Positions 4,979 through 9,199 of a stretch of 9,199 nucleotides of DNA are shown piece by piece (within the stretch, counting starts at the first letter, position 1; the number at the start of each line of letters is the position of its first letter). The notes beneath the pieces are model-generated. The model was not told the DNA's origin and did not search any database. It worked only from the letters and a program-made list of their open reading frames with translations. This DNA comes from Bacillota bacterium (lineage in GTDB: Bacteria; Bacillota; Clostridia; Peptostreptococcales; Anaerovoracaceae), in the NCBI GenBank assembly GCA_016284485.1, contig JAEEOX010000124.1, positions 1-9,199 of the forward strand, given 5' to 3'. The position numbers and the translations under genes are program-made.

Positions 4979-6364
4979 ATGAAGCCCATAATTCTGAATT
5001 TAGATGACAAAGAACGCAAATTTATATATGAACAGTTGTACGAGGCCCTGAAGGAACAGATACTGGACGGGTCCATCGCTGCGGATGAGAAGCTTCCGTC
5101 GCTGAGAGGACTTGCCAATGATCTGGGGATCAGCGTCACTGCTGTGGACCAGGCTTATGACCAGCTGGTGGTTGAGGGGTACATAATATCCAGGCCCCAG
5201 CGGGGGTTTTTTGCGAAACATGTGAGCCGCGGTTCCGCCGGCAGCACGGCCGAGGGAAGCCGCCGGTCAGGAGACCTGCTTAAGGATGACCAGGAGGGCA
5301 CCTTCATCCACGATCCATCCTGCTTCGACTTCGCCAAGTGGAGGAAGTGTTTCAACGAAGTGCTCAGCGACCACTATGGCAGGCTGCTTTACGAGTCCGA
5401 CCCGCAGGGTGAGCCTGAACTGAGGGAACAGGTGGCTGAATATGTCATGCGGTTCCGCGGGGTGGAAGCGTCTCCGGACAGGATAGTCATCGGCGCAGGC
5501 ACCCAGCAGATGACCTCGCACATCGCCAGGATCCTTAAGAAGATGGGGATCAACCTGGTGTCCATAGAAGAGCCCGGGTACCTGCCTGTAAGGTCAATGC
5601 TCAGGGATGCAGGGTTCCAGATCAACAGGATCCCCGTGAAGGATGACGGCATCGACGTGGGGATGCTTCCCGGGAACATCCAGTCCGCGGTCTACGTGAG
5701 CCCATCCAATCAGTTTCCCACAGGCGCGGTCATGCCGGTGGGAAGGAGGTACGAGCTTCTCAGATGGGCCGGGGACAACGGGTCGGTGATCATCGAGGAT
5801 GACTACGACAGCGAACTCAGGTATTTCGGCCGGCCTGTGCCGGCTCTCAAGAGCCTGGACGAGGAGGACTCGGTGGCCTATCTGGGGTCTTTCTCCTCCA
5901 CACTTTTCCCTGCGGTGAAGATCTCCTACATGGTCCTACCCGATAAGATGGCGGCCATCTACCGTGAGATCAAGGGGGAGTACTCCCAGACCTGCTCCAA
6001 GTCGGAGCAGCTGACTCTGGCGCTGTTCATGAAAAAGGGCTATTATTATACCAACATCAGACGGCTGAGGTCCCTGAACTCCAGGAAGCTGGAGCGCACC
6101 GTGGACGCCGTGGAACGCTTCCTCAAGGACAAGGTGACGGTGCAAAACACCCGCTCCGGCCTGTCCGTGACACTGAGGATCGATCCCGGTGAGCCCGGGA
6201 CGTCAGCGGACCTTGCTGAGAAAGCCGCGTCCATCGGGCTCGACATGGATCCCATAAGCGCGGTGACCGGTCAGGACACGTCGGCACTGACCTACTATTA
6301 CAGTCAGCTGCCTATAGAACTAATAGATAAAAAAATCAAGGAACTGGGTGAATTATGGAGATGA
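4979..6364 (+). CDS. MocR/GabR-type transcriptional regulator lacking the PLP lysine
   Basis: 461 residues, full length for MocR regulators: an N-terminal GntR-type winged helix (about residues 8-80, with IYEQLYEALKEQILDGSI, LPSLRGLANDLGIS and the wing GYIISRPQRGFF) followed by a fold-type I aminotransferase domain (about 110-455). Expected aminotransferase landmarks are present: GAGTQQ, EEPGY, SPSNQFPTG (usually TPSHQFPTG) and IIEDDYDSELRY with the Asp that contacts the PLP ring. However, the Schiff-base lysine of the motif S-[FY]-S-K-T-L-F-P is replaced: the protein reads GSFSSTLFP with Ser307 (codon TCC, 5897-5899). The later GLH motif reads GLS. The domain may bind PLP non-covalently, bind another ligand or act without one. 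The family autoregulates and controls adjacent genes, so the divergent ECF gene and the downstream patatin and SIR2 genes are the likely targets. It overlaps the patatin gene by 10 bp (or 4 bp from the second ATG). Confidence 0.92.
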   Translation: MKPIILNLDDKERKFIYEQLYEALKEQILDGSIAADEKLPSLRGLANDLGISVTAVDQAYDQLVVEGYIISRPQRGFFAKHVSRGSAGSTAEGSRRSGDLLKDDQEGTFIHDPSCFDFAKWRKCFNEVLSDHYGRLLYESDPQGEPELREQVAEYVMRFRGVEASPDRIVIGAGTQQMTSHIARILKKMGINLVSIEEPGYLPVRSMLRDAGFQINRIPVKDDGIDVGMLPGNIQSAVYVSPSNQFPTGAVMPVGRRYELLRWAGDNGSVIIEDDYDSELRYFGRPVPALKSLDEEDSVAYLGSFSSTLFPAVKISYMVLPDKMAAIYREIKGEYSQTCSKSEQLTLALFMKKGYYYTNIRRLRSLNSRKLERTVDAVERFLKDKVTVQNTRSGLSVTLRIDPGEPGTSADLAEKAASIGLDMDPISAVTGQDTSALTYYYSQLPIELIDKKIKELGELWR

Positions 6365-7509
6365 AAACCAAGAAGACAGCCTTCGTCCTGGGCGGAGGAG
6401 GCTCGAGAGGAGCCTATGAGATAGGGGTCTGGCAGGCCCTCAGGGAACTGGGCATCAGGATCGACATGGTCTACGGCACGTCGGTGGGAGCCATCAACGC
6501 AGCCATGGTGGCCCAGGGAGACCTGGAACTTACAGCGTCCCTCTGGAAAGAGATGGAGACGGACACGGTCTTTGAGATGGACAGGGACAGCAAGCCCACC
6601 GCCTACGTCAAGGAGATAGTGGTCAACAAGGGCGCCGGCACCGGGCCTCTCAGGAAACTTCTGGAAAGATATGTGGATGAGGAAAAGGTGAGAAATTCCG
6701 GCATGGACTTCGGGATCACCACCTTTTCCACAGGCGATCTGGGGAAGCACTTCCTCAGGCTCAGGGACATTCCCCAAGGCAAACTCAACGATTTCATAAC
6801 TGCTTCTGCCTCCGCATTCCCCGCGCTTCACGCCTATGAGATCGACGGTGTGAATTACATAGACGGAGGCTACGCGGATGTGCTGCCTGTGGGCATGGCA
6901 CTGGAGGACGGAGCCACTGACGTGATCGCCGTCGACCTGGGCGGCTACGGTATAGTCAACAAGGACAACCTTGAAAAGGCGGAGCATCTGGTGTACATCA
7001 AGTCCTCGGAGGACCTGGGCTTCCAGCTGCTGTTCGACAGGGAAAACACTGTGAGGATCATGAGACTGGGATATCTGGACTGCATGAAGGCTTACGGAGT
7101 CGCTGAAGGCAAGTACATGACCTTCGCCAAGGGGGCCTTCGACAGGAACACCTTGAAGATGGCGGATGACCTGGGCGAGACCTTCAGGATGGACAGCCAG
7201 ATAATCTACACCGAGCCGGTCTTCATGGAAAGGATCCGTGAGATCGTGGCGGAGGATCTCACCAGTGCGGACAAGCTGTCGAAACTGGTGAGCCTGAAGA
7301 GTATCAGAGAGATGATAGCCTTTGTGGAAGAGGAGAAACTCAAGGATGACATCAGGGACACCAAGGCGGAGAAACTGTTTTGCTACGCGGCGGCGCAGGA
7401 CATCAGGAAGAATGGTCAGAAGAGCATCTTCAGCACCAGGACTGCCGCCAGACTGATACCCAAGATAATCAATTCAGCGAAGTTTTTGATAAAGTACGAT
7501 CTTATTTAG
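6355..7509 (+). CDS. Patatin-like phospholipase (RssA type)
   Basis: 384-residue cytosolic serine acyl-hydrolase predicted to cleave acyl chains from phospholipids or lysophospholipids. The catalytic set is complete: oxyanion-hole glycines and basic residue in GGGGSRGAY (13-21), nucleophile Ser43 in GTSVG, and the dyad Asp170 in DGGYADVLP. No signal peptide or membrane segment is seen. The patatin domain covers about residues 9-205; the remaining 180 residues are charged and helical in character, with no family I can name. Start: ATG 6355 overlaps the MocR gene by 10 bp; the in-frame ATG at 6361 would give a classical ATGA overlap (6361-6364), starting MKTKK. Both are plausible. Translation is probably coupled to the MocR gene. 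The SIR2 gene follows after 12 bp. Confidence 0.9.
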   Translation: MEMKTKKTAFVLGGGGSRGAYEIGVWQALRELGIRIDMVYGTSVGAINAAMVAQGDLELTASLWKEMETDTVFEMDRDSKPTAYVKEIVVNKGAGTGPLRKLLERYVDEEKVRNSGMDFGITTFSTGDLGKHFLRLRDIPQGKLNDFITASASAFPALHAYEIDGVNYIDGGYADVLPVGMALEDGATDVIAVDLGGYGIVNKDNLEKAEHLVYIKSSEDLGFQLLFDRENTVRIMRLGYLDCMKAYGVAEGKYMTFAKGAFDRNTLKMADDLGETFRMDSQIIYTEPVFMERIREIVAEDLTSADKLSKLVSLKSIREMIAFVEEEKLKDDIRDTKAEKLFCYAAAQDIRKNGQKSIFSTRTAARLIPKIINSAKFLIKYDLI

Positions 7510-7521
7510 AGGAGGCCGGAC

Positions 7522-8256
7522 ATGGATGAAAGGTTAAAGAAACTCATTGACGACAGCGATAACATAGTGTTTTTCGGCGGGGCGGGGGTGTCCACCGAGT
7601 CCAACATCCCGGACTTCCGGTCTGAGAACGGTCTTTACAGCGCCATATCCGAGTACGGCGTGAGCCCGGAGGAGATCCTGTCTCACAGCTTTTTCATGAG
7701 CAGGACCAAGACCTTCTATGACTACTACTGGAAGCACATAATCTACAGGGAGGCCAAGCCCAACAGGGCCCACAGAGCTCTGGCCAAACTGGAAAAGATG
7801 GGCAAGCTCAAGGCCGTGATCACCCAGAACATCGACGGGCTTCACCAGATGGCGGGATCAGAGAAGGTCTATGAGCTCCACGGCTCCACCCTGCGCTACA
7901 ACTGCATGAACTGCAACAGACCCTACGATCTGGACTTCGCGGCGGATCCGGCTCACCAGGCCGACGGCATCCCCAGATGTCCGGTATGCGGCGGGATCAT
8001 CAAACCCGACGTGGTGCTCTACGAGGAGCCTCTGGACGGATATCAGATCGACGGAGCAGTGTCGGCCATATCTCAGGCGGATCTTTTGATCGTGGGAGGC
8101 ACGTCTCTGGTGGTGTATCCGGCGGCGGGCTTCATCAGGTACTTCAGGGGCCGCAACATGGTGCTGATCAACAAGCAGCCCACGGCCTACGATTCCCAGG
8201 CGGACCTGGTGATCCACGATTCCATAGGCACCGTCATGAACATGGATGAGGACTGA
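7522..8256 (+). CDS. SIR2-family NAD-dependent protein deacylase (sirtuin)
   Basis: 244 residues, the usual size of a bacterial sirtuin. It removes acyl groups from lysine, consuming NAD+ and yielding nicotinamide and O-acyl-ADP-ribose. NAD-binding motif GAGVSTESNIPDFR (20-33), TQNIDGLH (101-108), catalytic His120 in LHG, and a complete zinc site Cys128/Cys131 and Cys153/Cys156 (CMNC ... CPVC). Then KPDVVLYEE, GGTSLVVYPAAGF and NKQPT. The layout resembles the Thermotoga-type (class U) sirtuins; acyl preference cannot be told. A strong ribosome binding site GAGGAGG lies 7-8 bases before the ATG, and only 12 bp separate it from the patatin stop, so it belongs to the MocR-patatin operon. I see no convincing terminator after it. 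It could be called cobB in generic annotation. Confidence 0.94.
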   Translation: MDERLKKLIDDSDNIVFFGGAGVSTESNIPDFRSENGLYSAISEYGVSPEEILSHSFFMSRTKTFYDYYWKHIIYREAKPNRAHRALAKLEKMGKLKAVITQNIDGLHQMAGSEKVYELHGSTLRYNCMNCNRPYDLDFAADPAHQADGIPRCPVCGGIIKPDVVLYEEPLDGYQIDGAVSAISQADLLIVGGTSLVVYPAAGFIRYFRGRNMVLINKQPTAYDSQADLVIHDSIGTVMNMDED

Positions 8257-8306
8257 TCCGACGCAAAAAATTCCCCTCAGAACCTGAAGGCATTGGTCTC
8301 AAGTAC

Positions 8307-8335
8307 TTGATTTTGTACAAGGCTTGTGGTTTAAT
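8307..8335 (+). promoter_or_regulatory. Candidate promoter upstream of the thiolase gene
   Basis: TTGATT (8307-8312), a 17-bp gap and TTTAAT (8330-8335) form a reasonable sigma-A promoter, which would give a 5' leader of roughly 75 bases. Alternative -10 boxes without good -35 partners are TATAAT (8379-8384) and TATAAA (8391-8396), closer to the gene. The spacer holds a TTGTACAA palindrome (8313-8320). Which start is used cannot be settled from sequence. Confidence 0.4.
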
Positions 8336-8416
8336 GTAATAGATAATGGGTTTATATGTGCCCGTATTCAAATGTATATATAATTTTTGCTATAAATCGC
8401 AGGAGGAAACAACACA

Positions 8417-9199
8417 ATGAAAGATGTAGTAATCGTTGGCGCAGCCAGAACGGCTATCGGCAAATTCGGCGGAACCTTAAAGGACGTTCCCACAAGAACA
8501 CTTGGTGCTACCTGCATCACAGAAGCTCTCAACAGAGCAGGCGTTAAGCCCGAGCAGGTCGACGAAGTTATCATGGGATGCGTACTTCAGGGCGGACTCG
8601 GACAGAACGTTGCAAGACAGATGTCCCTCGACGCAGGTATCCCCGTAGAAGTTCCCGCAATGACGATCAACAAGGTCTGCGGTTCCGGACTCAGAGCAGT
8701 TGAACTTGCAGCTCAGATCATCAAGGCCGGAGACGCTGATATCGTAGTAGCCGGCGGCGCTGAGAACATGTCTGCAACAGCATATTCAATGCCCAAGGCT
8801 CGCTGGGGAGCCAGAATGAACGAGACCAAGCTCGTCGACATGATGGTCAATGACGGACTTTGGGACGCATTCAACAACTACCATATGGGTATCACAGCTG
8901 AGAACGTTGCTGAGCAGTGGGGACTTACAAGAGAAGAACTTGACGAGTTCGCAGTAGTTTCTCAGAACAGAACTGAAGCTGCCATCAAGGAAGGCAGATT
9001 CAAGGACGAGATCGTTCCCGTTACCATTCCTCAGAGAAAGGGCGATCCCATCGTATTCGATACAGACGAGCACTACATGCCCGGTTACACCATCGAGAAG
9101 GCTGCTAAGCTTAAGCCCGCTTTCAAGAAGGACGGCGTCGTTACAGCAGCTAACGCTTCCGGAATCAAGGACTCCGGCGCAGCCGTCGTAGTTATGTCC
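8417..9199 (+). CDS. thlA: Acetyl-CoA acetyltransferase (thiolase), 5' part
   Basis: Condenses two acetyl-CoA to acetoacetyl-CoA, the first step toward butyrate or related fermentation products, or runs in reverse. 261 codons are present and the frame runs off the window end; complete thiolases have about 390 residues, so the C-terminal His and Cys motifs are missing only because of the cut. Seen: VVIVGAARTAIGKFGG (4-19), the nucleophile Cys88 in NKVCGSGLRAV, VAGGAENMS, YHMGITAENVAEQWGLTREELDEFA, and near the cut NASGIKDSGAAVVV. AGGAGG (8401-8406) sits 10 bases before the ATG, and the 160-bp upstream region carries promoter-like boxes, so the gene starts its own transcript. Codon use differs from the genes before it: none of its leucines is CTG and arginine is nearly always AGA, a pattern of a strongly expressed gene that needs no gene transfer to explain it. 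Confidence 0.95.
   Translation, partial: MKDVVIVGAARTAIGKFGGTLKDVPTRTLGATCITEALNRAGVKPEQVDEVIMGCVLQGGLGQNVARQMSLDAGIPVEVPAMTINKVCGSGLRAVELAAQIIKAGDADIVVAGGAENMSATAYSMPKARWGARMNETKLVDMMVNDGLWDAFNNYHMGITAENVAEQWGLTREELDEFAVVSQNRTEAAIKEGRFKDEIVPVTIPQRKGDPIVFDTDEHYMPGYTIEKAAKLKPAFKKDGVVTAANASGIKDSGAAVVVMS

Noticed and set aside
6355..8256. Patatin plus SIR2 as an anti-phage defence pair
   Set aside because: Both families include defence effectors, but here the sirtuin is a standard-size zinc-binding deacylase and the patatin stands beside a metabolic regulator. No nucleotide cyclase, sensor, TIR or helicase gene is present.
8313..8347. Rex-type operator before the thiolase gene
   Set aside because: TTGTGGTTTAATG lacks the TTGTTAA...TTAACAA symmetry expected of Rex sites.

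Overview
The window looks like a chromosomal segment of a strictly anaerobic Gram-positive bacterium of the class Clostridia. Evidence is the Firmicutes-type RnfB with many iron-sulfur clusters, an EFR1-type ferredoxin, an acetyl-CoA acetyltransferase of the clostridial butyrate/ketone type, an ECF-type vitamin transporter subunit and GC-rich coding regions with Shine-Dalgarno sites of the AGGAGG type. I cannot name the genus with confidence. No transposase, integrase, tRNA or rRNA gene is visible.

Layout. (1) 3-650: 3' end of rnfB, closed by a strong bidirectional hairpin terminator. (2) 730-1606, minus strand: a two-gene unit encoding a NusG-domain-II protein and a Gx (heptaprenyl-diphosphate-synthase component I-like) membrane protein. 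(3) 1607-1829: an AT-rich divergent intergenic region. It has two back-to-back extended -10 promoters that sit directly against the start codons, and an unexplained terminator hairpin between them. (4) 1830-3892, plus strand: a lipoprotein ApbE flavin transferase and an EFR1-type flavodoxin/ferredoxin protein, then a terminator. (5) 3926-4237: a convergent intergenic region with a regular array of four 38-bp imperfect palindromes. (6) 4283-4876, minus strand: an ECF transporter S component. Diverging from it is (7) 4979-8256, plus strand: a MocR-type regulator, a patatin-like phospholipase and a SIR2-family deacylase, packed as an operon. (8) 8417-end: the 5' part of a thiolase gene with its own promoter region.

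How the genes may work together. The left half is a redox block. Rnf couples ferredoxin oxidation to NAD reduction and ion pumping, and it needs FMN attached covalently to its RnfG/RnfD subunits by ApbE. The NusG-II/Gx pair is often found with ApbE and flavinylated membrane electron carriers. EFR1 adds a soluble flavin/Fe-S protein. The right half pairs a PLP-dependent-type regulator with a vitamin transporter and two acyl-handling enzymes.

The points most worth a second look are the palindrome array at 3995-4187, which no neighbouring gene explains, and the MocR regulator, whose aminotransferase domain has serine in place of the PLP-binding lysine.
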